From Cohnella pontilimi (GTDB lineage Bacteria; Bacillota; Bacilli; Paenibacillales; Paenibacillaceae): 64,000 bases of DNA. The notes under the pieces were generated by a model. It ran no database searches. It was not told where the DNA came from and saw nothing but the letters and a program-made list of their open reading frames with translations. A program made the position numbers and the translations under genes. Shown here one piece after another: positions 18,730-26,297 of the stretch (its first letter is position 1; the number at the start of each line of letters is the position of its first letter). The stretch spans positions 372,001 to 436,000 of the forward strand of contig NZ_SUPK01000002.1 of the NCBI RefSeq assembly GCF_005049045.1, written 5' to 3'.

Positions 18730-19923
18730 CTATTCGGCAGGTGTTAGAACAATCGGACGTTCGACGCCGATAGACTGCTCCACTTCATAAAGCACGGTCA
18801 ACACCACTTTACCACTCTCCGTTTGTTCATGCAAAATCTTTTCCGACGTGATTCGGGCGTCCTTGCCGCACCGCGACAGCAATTCGGCCTTCGCCTGGCG
18901 AAGTCCGGCTTCTTTGGCCTGCGAAGCGCTCAACTTTTCCGTGACCGTCCGCACCTCCAGTTCGCGTTCCTCAAGAATGCCGAACGGCAGCGGCCATTTG
19001 CCGATTCGCCAAGGATGAATGACCGAGCCGGTGCGGGATTCGGTGTACGGTTCGCCGCCGTATCCCGAAATTTGCAGCGCCCGGTTGCCGATCATCCAGT
19101 AGGTTCGCTGCTTGGACTCGCCCGTATACGTTTTAAGATGCTGCACCAACGGAGAAACAATTTTCATTTCATGCCACACGAGCCCCATGACTTTTCCTTT
19201 GGAGACGACGGCTTTTTTCCTTTCTTCGTCGCCAAGCCAGCCCGTGATGAGCACCTGCCCTTTGCGCACCCGGTCGTGCCGTTCTACCAGCGGCCTGCCG
19301 CTTTCGGCCACTACGCGGGTGATGACGGCATCAGCCACCGACAGCAGGTCGTTCGGACCTTGCGCTGTTTTCAATTCCGGTTTGGTGGAGTCCACCACGG
19401 TGATCACGACCGTCGTCCCTTTTTTCTCCACGCCGACCCACGAAGCGTCCGGCAGCCGGGCGGCCAGTTTTCGCGCCAGTGTCGTAGAATCCGGGATCCG
19501 GAACGACCATTGGAACCGATGTAATCCTTCCGCTCTGGCAGCCCGGTAGATCTGGTCCTCGGCGATGGACGTCTCGCCTTCTATGCGCACTTGCCATACG
19601 AAAGTCGACAACAGGAACAGCAGGCTTGCAAAAACAAGCATGCCCGCCGCGAACGTCTTTCTTCTCGACAGCCGGGCCAGTTGGAAAGGGACGCCGCGCT
19701 TGGCGAGAATTCTTATTTTTCCCCCGCTCTTGCGGATCAACGGACGCAGACGAAAAAAGTCCGGCACCAATACGCCGAACGTCAGGCTTCCATCCGAGGA
19801 GTAGGCGATGTTCCACAACAAAATTTTATGGGCCGTCGCCGCGTTTAGGAAAACTTCCGGGTTGCCCCCGATCAGCTTAATCCACACATAGCCGCGAACC
19901 GCCGCAAACCAAGTTCCTTTCAT
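18730..19923 (-). CDS. yqfD: Sporulation protein YqfD
   Basis: A 397-residue sporulation membrane protein of the YqfD family. A cytoplasmic N-terminal part (GYVWIKLIGGNPEVFLN) is followed by one strong membrane segment near residues 90-110 and a large external domain with GVEKKGTTVVITVVDS and GQVLITGWLGDEE. In B. subtilis yqfC and yqfD are expressed in the mother cell under SigE and are needed for full sporulation. The ATG at 19923 has GGGAGAGG upstream. Confidence 0.94.
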   Translation of the reverse strand: MKGTWFAAVRGYVWIKLIGGNPEVFLNAATAHKILLWNIAYSSDGSLTFGVLVPDFFRLRPLIRKSGGKIRILAKRGVPFQLARLSRRKTFAAGMLVFASLLFLLSTFVWQVRIEGETSIAEDQIYRAARAEGLHRFQWSFRIPDSTTLARKLAARLPDASWVGVEKKGTTVVITVVDSTKPELKTAQGPNDLLSVADAVITRVVAESGRPLVERHDRVRKGQVLITGWLGDEERKKAVVSKGKVMGLVWHEMKIVSPLVQHLKTYTGESKQRTYWMIGNRALQISGYGGEPYTESRTGSVIHPWRIGKWPLPFGILEERELEVRTVTEKLSASQAKEAGLRQAKAELLSRCGKDARITSEKILHEQTESGKVVLTVLYEVEQSIGVERPIVLTPAE

Positions 19924-19993
19924 CGCTGCCGTCCTCTCCCTCTATCATGGGCTTGTCCGAATTGAAGGAGCCTGCGGTCAGGCCGTACAAGCC

Positions 19994-20290
19994 TCACCCG
20001 GAGGGAGACCCCTTCGGATGAAGCGTGACGCCGAAAATTTGCCCTTCCACAAACACTTCCTCGGCTCCGATATTTCGTATGACCAAATTGTCTCCGGTCA
20101 CTTCCATGACTCCGCGATCCATCGCCAGCCTCAGCGTTTTCGGCGAGAAATGGAGCACTCCCCGATGGTTCTCTACCGTGACCTGCAGGCCGCCGATCAT
20201 CGTGACGCGGGGGAGGTCCAGCGCGACATCCTGCGGCAGGTCGAGAATGGCAGCGGTCCATTTGCGCAGCTTGCGGCCGACTCGAGGCAT
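19994..20290 (-). CDS. yqfC: Sporulation protein YqfC
   Basis: A 98-residue YabP/YqfC-family sporulation protein. The ATG at 20290 is preferred to two upstream in-frame starts because GGAGGGG lies about 9 bases before it and the product then starts MPRVGRKLRKWTAAILDLP, typical of YqfC. Further family marks are ALDLPRVTMIGGLQ and the C-terminal VEGQIFGVTLHPKG. Related YabP proteins act at the forespore membranes. It is likely cotranscribed with yqfD and phoH. Confidence 0.92.
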   Translation of the reverse strand: MPRVGRKLRKWTAAILDLPQDVALDLPRVTMIGGLQVTVENHRGVLHFSPKTLRLAMDRGVMEVTGDNLVIRNIGAEEVFVEGQIFGVTLHPKGSPSG

Positions 20291-20315
20291 GAAGCGTCCC
20301 CCCTCCGTTCGGTAA

Positions 20316-20345
20316 AACATATGCGGGGCGCGCGTCATTTATGAA
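20316..20345 (-). promoter_or_regulatory. Possible SigE-type mother-cell promoter of yqfC-yqfD
   Basis: On the minus strand TTCATAAA (20338-20345) and CATATGTT (20316-20323) are separated by 14 bases. They resemble the SigE -35 (TCATA core) and -10 (CATA core) at the proper spacing. The known SigE control of yqfCD in B. subtilis supports the call; the -10 match is only partial. Confidence 0.4.
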
Positions 20346-20388
20346 GCGGGAGGCTCAAGCGAACGGCAGGCAGCGGTTCATCCGGCAT

Positions 20389-20414
20389 AAAAAAGAAGCC
20401 CCGCGGGGCTTCTT
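20389..20414 (-). terminator. Terminator of the DUF5667 gene
   Basis: A perfect palindrome AAGAAGCCCC/GGGGCTTCTT (20393-20414) followed on the minus strand by TTTTTTATG, 26 bases after the stop of the upstream secreted protein gene. Confidence 0.88.
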
Positions 20415-20439
20415 GGGTCGAATGGCGGCGGTTTACGGC

Positions 20440-21336
20440 TTAGTCGTCGTGATCATCGTGATCATCGTCGTGATCATCGTCTTCGTCGCAATCGTCATGT
20501 TTTTTTGACTCATGCGCAGCTTTGCGTTCGAGTTTAGCCTTCGCTTGAGCCGCTATGCGTTCCTGCTTGGCTTTTTCTTTGGCCGCTTTGCGTTCCTGTT
20601 TCGCCTTCTCTTGCGCCGCTTTGCGTTCTTGCTTCAGCTTTTCGTGCAGGGCTTTTTCGGCGCTGTCTTTGTCATCGTCATGATCGTCGTCTTCCATGTC
20701 GACTGCCGCATTCGTCGTCCGTGCCGGTTTGATGTCGACCTGAACGCCGACAGAAGTTGCAGGAACTACACCCGGTTTTTCGACGGTTATCGTCACCAGT
20801 GCCAGCTTCGCTTTCGTTTTCTCTATGTTGCGGGCCAGTGCGGCTTTGGCTTGCGGATTTTTCACTTTTTCCAGGACGAAGGTCAAAGCTTCCAGATTGC
20901 TCCGGTAGTGGTCCGCAAGTTCTTGGTGTACCGAAGACTCGGCATCTTCCTGATCGTCTTCCATCACTTGCTCCTGATCGTCCAACGCTCTATGTAGGGT
21001 TACTACGGCCAGGTTCGGTTCGTTTCTCTCAAACAGAACATCCGCTTCCCGGATTCTTTTCTGCGTAATAAGCTTGAGCAGCTTCGCTTGCTGGACATCA
21101 TCCGTCGTGATGACAATTTCTACTTTCTCAACGAACGTTTTGAGGAAGTAGAAAAAGTCGCCCGGCAAAATCAATTTTTGTGCATCCGCTTGTGATACTG
21201 TTACCGGCGCTGGGGAAGCGGCGGGTTCGGTCGTTTGGGTGCCGTTGGCAAAAGCGCTCCCCGTTCCGATCCCCATCGCAAGTACGCCGCTCAGCATTCC
21301 ATTCAGGATCACCTTGTCGATCGGTCTCCGTTTCAT
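20440..21336 (-). CDS. Secreted DUF5667-domain protein with 11-residue repeats and Asp/His-rich tail
   Basis: A 298-residue predicted exported protein. Residues 1-32 form a signal peptide ending AFA-NG. Residues of about 50-170 match the DUF5667 pattern (ILPGDFFYFLKTFVEKVEI), a helical extracytoplasmic domain of unknown role. Residues of about 225-275 are four tandem copies of an 11-residue KQERKAAQEKA-type repeat. The end is almost pure Asp/His (HDDCDEDDDHDDDHDDHDD), which could bind metal. The ATG at 21336 has AGAGGAG 7 bases upstream. It is monocistronic, with terminators on both sides. The substrate or partner is unknown. Confidence 0.85.
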   Translation of the reverse strand: MKRRPIDKVILNGMLSGVLAMGIGTGSAFANGTQTTEPAASPAPVTVSQADAQKLILPGDFFYFLKTFVEKVEIVITTDDVQQAKLLKLITQKRIREADVLFERNEPNLAVVTLHRALDDQEQVMEDDQEDAESSVHQELADHYRSNLEALTFVLEKVKNPQAKAALARNIEKTKAKLALVTITVEKPGVVPATSVGVQVDIKPARTTNAAVDMEDDDHDDDKDSAEKALHEKLKQERKAAQEKAKQERKAAKEKAKQERIAAQAKAKLERKAAHESKKHDDCDEDDDHDDDHDDHDD

Positions 21337-21497
21337 AAGCATTCTCCTCTGCAGTAGGTTAGGTAAAAGTGACTCTATCTATAGCATTCGGAGAGAGATG
21401 CCGTTTTCGGCGGGTAGCAAGCAAGGTTTCCTGATTTTACCTGCGTCACTCAACCTGATGGCAACCGCTTAACGGCCCGGCCGCGCCGCGGTGCGCA

Positions 21498-21529
21498 CAA
21501 AAAATGCCTGCCGCTTGGAAGCGGCAGGC
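21498..21529 (-). terminator. Terminator of the nfeD-floA-orf operon
   Basis: GCCTGCCGCTT (21506-21516) pairs with AAGCGGCAGGC (21519-21529) and is followed on the minus strand by ATTTTTTG. It lies 9 bases after the stop of the upstream gene. Confidence 0.87.
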
Positions 21530-21537
21530 AAGATCGA

Positions 21538-22017
21538 TTACCGGCGATACGGCCGGCGGGAACGTGGAGGGCCGAGGATTTCGGCCCAAATCACCGCGCG
21601 TGTCAGGTCGTCTCGGCGAAGCGCGCCTTCGGCCGATTCTTGAGGCGCCTCGGCAGGCGAAGGACTGGGCGGCACGGCTGCAATACTCGGCGCAGCCGGA
21701 ATTGTTACCGACACGACCGGAGCCGCCTCCGGCACCGCATCGGCCCAGCTTGGCCGCACCGCAGCCGGCTCCGCCGCAGGATGTCGGCGTTCGACCGGAC
21801 GCGGACGCTCGTGTTCCGCCTGCTGTCTGCCCGCCGGCCATCCCGGCTGACGGGGCCTCTGCGGGAGCCCGGGACCACCGCCGCTGCCGAAATCCGGCAT
21901 CCGGTTCGAAGGCCGATTCTCCAGCGGAGATTTACGGAAAAACATCGTGTAAATCAAACCTATTACAATCACGACGATGAAAAAGTGATCCATCAAAAAG
22001 GATATTAACTGTTCCAA
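21538..22017 (-). CDS. Membrane-anchored proline-rich protein downstream of floA, unknown function
   Basis: A 159-residue protein with one N-terminal membrane segment (residues 5-25, FLMDHFFIVVIVIGLIYTMF), then a long low-complexity linker rich in Pro, Ala and Arg. It ends in a short ordered-looking segment DDLTRAVIWAEILGPPRSRR. It starts with TTG at 22017 behind AGGAGG at 7 bases. It is the last gene of the nfeD-floA operon, where B. subtilis has yqfB, but it does not resemble that protein as far as I can judge. The position and the cytoplasmic C-terminal peptide would fit a flotillin-associated factor, which is inference only. Confidence 0.75.
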   Translation of the reverse strand: MEQLISFLMDHFFIVVIVIGLIYTMFFRKSPLENRPSNRMPDFGSGGGPGLPQRPRQPGWPAGRQQAEHERPRPVERRHPAAEPAAVRPSWADAVPEAAPVVSVTIPAAPSIAAVPPSPSPAEAPQESAEGALRRDDLTRAVIWAEILGPPRSRRPYRR

Positions 22018-22050
22018 GCTTCCGCCTCCTTTCCGGGGACATGGGCGGCA

Positions 22051-23046
22051 TTATTTCTTGTCGTCGGATTCTCCGCGCGATGCGTCTCCTTGACGGCCGA
22101 TGGAGCCTCTCATATGCGTATCCGCTTCAAGATTTTTCAAGTTCATATAATCCATCACGCCGAGCTTGCCGCCCTTCAAAGCTTCCGCCATCGCGAGCGG
22201 AACCTCCGATTCGGCCTCCACTACTTTGGCTCTCATCTCGACCACGCGCGCCTTCATTTCCTGCTCCTGGGCAACCGCCATAGCGCGGCGTTCCTCCGCC
22301 TTGGCCTGGGCGATGCGCTTATCCGCTTCCGCTTGCTCAGTTTGCAGATGCGCTCCGATGTTTTTGCCAACGTCTACGTCGGCAATATCGATCGACAAAA
22401 TCTCAAACGCCGTGCCCGCATCCAAACCTTTGTTGAGTACGGTTCTCGAAATCAAATCCGGATTTTCAAGGACGTCCTTATGAGAGTTGGCCGCGCCGTT
22501 CGTACTGACGATCCCTTCCCCTACACGGGCAATAATGGTCTCTTCTCCCGCACCGCCGACCAGCCGGTCGATGTTCGCGCGAACCGTCACCCTGGCTTTG
22601 ACCTTCACTTCAATGCCGTCCTTGGCGACGGCCGAAACGACCGGCGTTTCAATCACTTTGGGATTAACGCTCATTTGCACCGCCTGCAGCACGTCCCGTC
22701 CGGCCAAATCGATCGCCGCCGCGCGTTCGAACACGAGCGGGATATTGGCGCGCTGCGCCGCAATCAAGGCGTTGACGACGCGGTCTACGTTACCGCCGGC
22801 TAAAAAGTGGCTTTCCAGTTGATTGATGTTCAGTCCCAATCCGGCTTTCGTCGCTTTGATCATCGGATTCACGATCCGGCTCGGCACGACCCGGCGAAGC
22901 CTCATGGCCACCAAGGTGATGATCCCGATGCGCACGCCGGAAGCGAGCGCCGAAATCCACAGCATGAACGGGAAAAAGCTGAAAAAAACGGACAATGCGA
23001 CGACCGCCAAAGCGATAATGACCAATAGCTGAATGGTTGGATCCAT
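22051..23046 (-). CDS. floA: Flotillin-like protein FloA (YqfA)
   Basis: A 331-residue flotillin-like scaffold of functional membrane microdomains. One hydrophobic hairpin or segment lies at residues 5-30, followed by [22 protein letters not shown], a PHB-like region with VERVVNAL-type repeats, and a C-terminal Ala/Glu-rich coiled coil ([20 protein letters not shown]). The ATG at 23046 has GGAGG 9 bases upstream; the frame remains open further upstream into nfeD but without family similarity. It is cotranscribed with nfeD, the usual partner. Confidence 0.95.
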   Translation of the reverse strand: MDPTIQLLVIIALAVVALSVFFSFFPFMLWISALASGVRIGIITLVAMRLRRVVPSRIVNPMIKATKAGLGLNINQLESHFLAGGNVDRVVNALIAAQRANIPLVFERAAAIDLAGRDVLQAVQMSVNPKVIETPVVSAVAKDGIEVKVKARVTVRANIDRLVGGAGEETIIARVGEGIVSTNGAANSHKDVLENPDLISRTVLNKGLDAGTAFEILSIDIADVDVGKNIGAHLQTEQAEADKRIAQAKAEERRAMAVAQEQEMKARVVEMRAKVVEAESEVPLAMAEALKGGKLGVMDYMNLKNLEADTHMRGSIGRQGDASRGESDDKK

Positions 23047-23093
23047 ATAGAAACCCTCCGATTTTAAATTTATTTCCCTGCTTCCACAATTCG

Positions 23094-24446
23094 TTACGAT
23101 GAAGCGACTTCCTTCACCAAAATTCTCGTTCCATCCACCGCGATGACGCGAACCGTACGCCCGCGTTCGATAAATTCGCCGGACGTCACGACGTCGACCC
23201 GCTCTCCTCCGATATCCGCAACACCTGCCGGCCGAAGCGGCGAGAGCGCCGCACCTTCCCGGCCGACCCAGTCCTCGCGCGACGCATGAGGCACGAAGCC
23301 TTGCTCCGTCGTCAATTGCTCCCGGAGGATGAACCGGTTCCATATTCCGCGCTTGCGGAAAATGTAGACGACCCCCATTGTGATCACCAAGGCGACCAAC
23401 GCGGCCAGTCCGAGAGACCGGGCGGCATGACCGGTATCGTATGCCGCCGACGAGATTCCGTAGATCACCCCGATGATGCCGAGAATGCCGAGAATGCCGA
23501 AGCTGGGGATGAACATTTCGAGAATCAGGAACAGAATGCCGATCCCGAAGATGATCATCGATTCCATGCCCGCAAAGCCCGCCACCGACTGCCCGAAGAA
23601 ATACAGTCCAAAGGCCGCGAGTCCGAGAATGCCGGCGGCTCCGAAGCCGGGCACCAGCATTTCGATGGCAATGCCCGCAATGCCGATGATGAGCAGCAGC
23701 GTGGACCAGCCTGGAGAGGTGAGCCACTGAGACAAGCGTTCGGCGAAACTCGGATTCAACTTAACCACCGTGCGGTCGGACAGCTCTTTCCAAGCGATGA
23801 CTTCATCGACCGACTTCGCCATACGATCCGAGTAACCGACCTTCAGCGCATCTTCGGCGGAGAGGGACAAAATTTGCCCTTTTTCTTTCGTACGGCCGAG
23901 TTCCTTCATTTGCACGACACGCGATGGATCCACCATGGCGACCGCAATGTCCGGATTCCGTCCGTTCAACTGAGCGGCGGCTTCCATTTCCGACGACCAA
24001 TGGCCGACGAGCTTCGGATTGTCCACCGCCTCGCCGGTCTGATCCACGATCATCGCGGCGCCGATCGTCGTACCCGGAGCCATCGCGATCGCCCCGGCAT
24101 TCAGCGACAAGTACGCCCCTGCGGATGCGGCCTTGCCGCTGACGAACGCCACCGTCGGCACCTTGGTGTTTCGGATCCGGACGGCGATTTCCTCGGCCGT
24201 ATCCAGACGACCGCCGGGTGTATCGACGTCCAGCACCACCAATGATGCTTTTGCGTCCTCCGCCTCCGTCAGCGCCCGATCCAAGAACGAAGCGAGGCCG
24301 CTTTGAACCGTCTGTTTCACCGGTACGACGTATACCGGACCCGGCGCCGCTTCGGCGGCGGCCGCCTGCCCCGCTCCCAAGAGAAGCGTCGCCAGGAATA
24401 ACCCTAAACTTGCCATTTTTCGAAAATTAATATTGCCCGCCAGCAA
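23094..24446 (-). CDS. nfeD: NfeD family membrane serine protease (YqeZ)
   Basis: A 450-residue long-form NfeD. There is a signal or membrane segment at residues 10-30, then a ClpP/S49-like protease domain with [17 protein letters not shown] and the nucleophile motif [15 protein letters not shown]. About four membrane helices follow (residues 230-355), then a C-terminal OB-fold NfeDC domain ([13 protein letters not shown]). The TTG at 24446 is chosen because AGGAGGAGG lies 8 bases upstream. NfeD proteins pair with flotillins; in B. subtilis the yqeZ-yqfA operon responds to envelope stress through SigW, and a SigW-type promoter is seen here too. Confidence 0.93.
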   Translation of the reverse strand: MLAGNINFRKMASLGLFLATLLLGAGQAAAAEAAPGPVYVVPVKQTVQSGLASFLDRALTEAEDAKASLVVLDVDTPGGRLDTAEEIAVRIRNTKVPTVAFVSGKAASAGAYLSLNAGAIAMAPGTTIGAAMIVDQTGEAVDNPKLVGHWSSEMEAAAQLNGRNPDIAVAMVDPSRVVQMKELGRTKEKGQILSLSAEDALKVGYSDRMAKSVDEVIAWKELSDRTVVKLNPSFAERLSQWLTSPGWSTLLLIIGIAGIAIEMLVPGFGAAGILGLAAFGLYFFGQSVAGFAGMESMIIFGIGILFLILEMFIPSFGILGILGIIGVIYGISSAAYDTGHAARSLGLAALVALVITMGVVYIFRKRGIWNRFILREQLTTEQGFVPHASREDWVGREGAALSPLRPAGVADIGGERVDVVTSGEFIERGRTVRVIAVDGTRILVKEVASS

Positions 24447-24526
24447 TCGGATTCCTCCTCCTTCAATCGACCGGCCGGGATGTACCCGCTTACGATCCAA
24501 CGATTGCTTGCTTGAACATGATGTAT

Positions 24527-24552
24527 TACGGAGGGTCGTTCCGGAAGTTTCA
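24527..24552 (-). promoter_or_regulatory. SigW-type ECF promoter of nfeD-floA
   Basis: On the minus strand TGAAAC (24547-24552) and CGTA (24527-24530) are separated by exactly 16 bases, the SigW consensus arrangement. It lies 80 bases upstream of the nfeD start. The same operon in B. subtilis is in the SigW regulon, which strengthens the call. Confidence 0.7.
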
Positions 24553-24579
24553 ATATGGGGGTTATATACGGTATGTATG

Positions 24580-24607
24580 CAAAAAGCACTCCCGTTCAAG
24601 GGAGTGC
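24580..24607 (-). terminator. Terminator of rpsU-yqeY
   Basis: GCACTCCC (24586-24593) pairs with GGGAGTGC (24600-24607), followed on the minus strand by TTTTTGC. It lies 17 bases after the yqeY stop. Confidence 0.87.
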
Positions 24608-24624
24608 CTGCATTCTCGAGGGAT

Positions 24625-25068
24625 TCATGACAATAACTGTTGGACGATTTGATTGACGAGCTTTCCGTCGGCGCGTCCCTTCACCTTCGGCATCAACGCG
24701 CCCATCAATTTTCCCATGTCGGCTTTGGAAGAAGCACCGGTTTCTTGCATGGTCTGCTTGACAATAACTTTGACTTCTTCTTCGGTCAGCTGCTCGGGAA
24801 GATACTGGCTGATGATGTCAATCTCCGCAGAGACGTTGGCCACAAGGTCGTCACGACCCGCTCTTTGAAAATCCTGAAGGGAATCCCTGCGCTGTTTGAG
24901 CTCCCGGCTGACGACTTGAATCAATTCGCTGTCGTCCAGCGGGCGTCGCAGTTCGATCTCTTGGTTTTTGATCGCGGCACGAACCAACCGAATCGTAGAG
25001 AGCTTAAACTTCTCTCCACCCTTCATCGCTTGCTTCATGTCTTCGTTCAAACGGTCCGCGAGGTTCAT
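24625..25068 (-). CDS. yqeY: GatB/YqeY domain-containing protein
   Basis: A 147-residue YqeY protein, similar to the C-terminal tRNA-binding domain of the GatB amidotransferase subunit. Family marks are LNEDMKQAMKGGEKFKLSTIR at the start and the C-terminal GKLMGALMPKVKGRADGKLVN motif. The precise role is unknown. The ATG at 25068 is preferred to the TTG 9 bases upstream, which would sit directly on the AGGAGG site. It follows rpsU closely and ends at a terminator. Confidence 0.93.
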   Translation of the reverse strand: MNLADRLNEDMKQAMKGGEKFKLSTIRLVRAAIKNQEIELRRPLDDSELIQVVSRELKQRRDSLQDFQRAGRDDLVANVSAEIDIISQYLPEQLTEEEVKVIVKQTMQETGASSKADMGKLMGALMPKVKGRADGKLVNQIVQQLLS

Positions 25069-25082
25069 CGGAGCCAATCCTC

Positions 25083-25256
25083 CTAGTACTTACGTTTGCG
25101 GGCGGCTTCGGATTTCTTTTTGCGCTTAACGCTCGGTTTCTCGTAATGTTTGCGCTTCTTAACTTCAGCGAGAACGCCGTCTTTCGCGATGGAACGCTTA
25201 AAGCGGCGGAGTGCAGCGTCGATTGTTTCATTTTTGCGTACTTTCGTTTCGGACAC
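25083..25256 (-). CDS. rpsU: 30S ribosomal protein S21
   Basis: A 57-residue ribosomal protein S21 starting with GTG at 25256 behind GGAGGGAGGG. It starts [20 protein letters not shown] and ends in a lysine/arginine-rich tail. S21 binds the 30S platform near the anti-Shine-Dalgarno region. It is cotranscribed with yqeY, as in B. subtilis. Confidence 0.97.
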   Translation of the reverse strand: MSETKVRKNETIDAALRRFKRSIAKDGVLAEVKKRKHYEKPSVKRKKKSEAARKRKY

Positions 25257-25305
25257 CTGTTTTCCCTCCCTCCGCAACAGACCACAACACACGGTTATCA
25301 AACCA

Positions 25306-25335
25306 ATTATATGTGATGTAGAAAGGGGGTGTCAA
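25306..25335 (-). promoter_or_regulatory. SigA promoter of rpsU-yqeY
   Basis: On the minus strand there is a perfect -35 TTGACA (25330-25335), an 18-base spacer and a perfect -10 TATAAT (25306-25311). The -35 overlaps the stop codon of hinT. Confidence 0.9.
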
Positions 25336-25706
25336 CTTGAGGAAGGGCCTTGTTCGGACGTATTTTTCGGATTCAGATGAGCCAATTTTTCCCCGCCGAG
25401 CACATGAAGATGCAAATGGAAAACGATTTGGCCGGAATCGGGTCCGATATTCGTGATGACGCGGTACCCGCTGGACGCCACGCCGGCTTCCCGGGCGACC
25501 TTCTGCGCGGCCAGCATCGCATGTCCCAAAAGCTCCGCATCTTCGGAGGACGCGTCGTCCAACGAGGCGATATGTTTTTTCGGAATCACCAGCAAATGTA
25601 CCGGAGCCTGAGGCTGGATATCGTGAAAAGCCACCACCCGCTCGTCCTCATATACTTTACGGGACGGAATCGTTCCATCCGCAATTTTGCAAAAAATGCA
25701 GTCCAT
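25332..25706 (-). CDS. hinT: HIT family hydrolase (HinT-like)
   Basis: A 124-residue histidine-triad nucleotide-binding protein that cleaves purine nucleoside phosphoramidates. Its active-site motif HLHLHVLGG is near residue 100. The N-terminal CIFCKIADGTIPS has two cysteines of the zinc-type CxxC found in many HinT proteins. The ATG at 25706 is used, since the in-frame ATG 45 bases upstream extends beyond the family's start. Confidence 0.94.
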   Translation of the reverse strand: MDCIFCKIADGTIPSRKVYEDERVVAFHDIQPQAPVHLLVIPKKHIASLDDASSEDAELLGHAMLAAQKVAREAGVASSGYRVITNIGPDSGQIVFHLHLHVLGGEKLAHLNPKNTSEQGPSSS

Positions 25707-25829
25707 AGCCGCGCTCCCCTTTTCGAACCGGATTGAAGTTACTTCCATCATACAGTATCCCGCAACGGCTCGTCCAATGGCGAAACGGATGCCGGGGGAC
25801 GGCTCCTCCGCCGCCCCCCGCTCCGGCGT

Positions 25830-26132
25830 TCACCAAAAATACGGCAGCAGCAGCAAAGTTTGCAGAGCCGCCAGCGGGATGAGCAGTGCCGCGAATCTGC
25901 GGGGATAGGGATAGAAGCCTCCGTAGTAGCCCCACGGACCGAAATAGTCAGTGTAGGGCACCGGAAAATAGGCCCGGGAGGCAGGCTGAACCGCTCCGGG
26001 TACCGCCAAACGAAGCCAGTGATCGTCCACAAATTCCACGATGCCGTCATAAGAACTTCCGTCCGCCAAATGCACCGCCACATAACGGTACATGTGCTCC
26101 TTACACAGCTTTTTCTTCTCTTTGATATCCAT
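25830..26132 (-). CDS. Small protein with a predicted Sm-like beta-barrel and hydrophobic tail, unknown function
   Basis: A 100-residue protein starting at ATG 26132 behind AAGGAGG. Residues of about 10-50 (CKEHMYRYVAVHLADGSSYD and GIVEFVDDHWLRLAVPG) read like the strand pattern of LSm/SH3-type barrels. The middle is rich in Tyr, Pro and Gly (YFGPWGYYGGFYPYP), and residues 78-98 are a hydrophobic helix that could insert in a membrane. It is transcribed divergently from the TetR-oxidase gene with 165 bases between, so both could respond to the operator there. No named family is claimed. Confidence 0.75.
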   Translation of the reverse strand: MDIKEKKKLCKEHMYRYVAVHLADGSSYDGIVEFVDDHWLRLAVPGAVQPASRAYFPVPYTDYFGPWGYYGGFYPYPRRFAALLIPLAALQTLLLLPYFW

Positions 26133-26221
26133 CCCGGTTCCTCCTTGGGCTCTTTTGCGATCAGCATATTCCGATTTGGGCAAAAGGCTACGCGGCCGGA
26201 AAAATAGTCAGAGGCACAAAG

Positions 26222-26236
26222 TAGACCGACGGTCTA
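26222..26236. promoter_or_regulatory. Predicted TetR-family operator
   Basis: TAGACCGACGGTCTA is a perfect 7-1-7 palindrome. It lies just upstream of the -35 of the TetR-oxidase gene, in the divergent region. Its length and form are typical of TetR-family operators, which suggests autoregulation and possibly control of the divergent gene. Confidence 0.7.
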
Positions 26237-26244
26237 TCTTCCTC

Positions 26245-26273
26245 TGGCAATCGCTTGTTGCGTGGCGTATAAT
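26245..26273 (+). promoter_or_regulatory. Promoter of the TetR-oxidase gene
   Basis: A perfect -10 TATAAT (26268-26273), a 17-base spacer and a poor -35 TGGCAA (26245-26250). A GGAGGAG ribosome site follows at 26281-26287. Confidence 0.65.
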
Positions 26274-26297
26274 GGCACACGGAGGAGTGTGGACTCT

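Noticed and set aside
23047-23727. N-terminal extension of floA into nfeD
   Set aside because: The extension has no similarity to flotillins, and a GGAGG site precedes the ATG at 23046.
25707-25790. Promoter for hinT (TTGGAC and TATGAT)
   Set aside because: The spacer would be 19 bases and the -35 is imperfect, so it is too weak to list as a feature.
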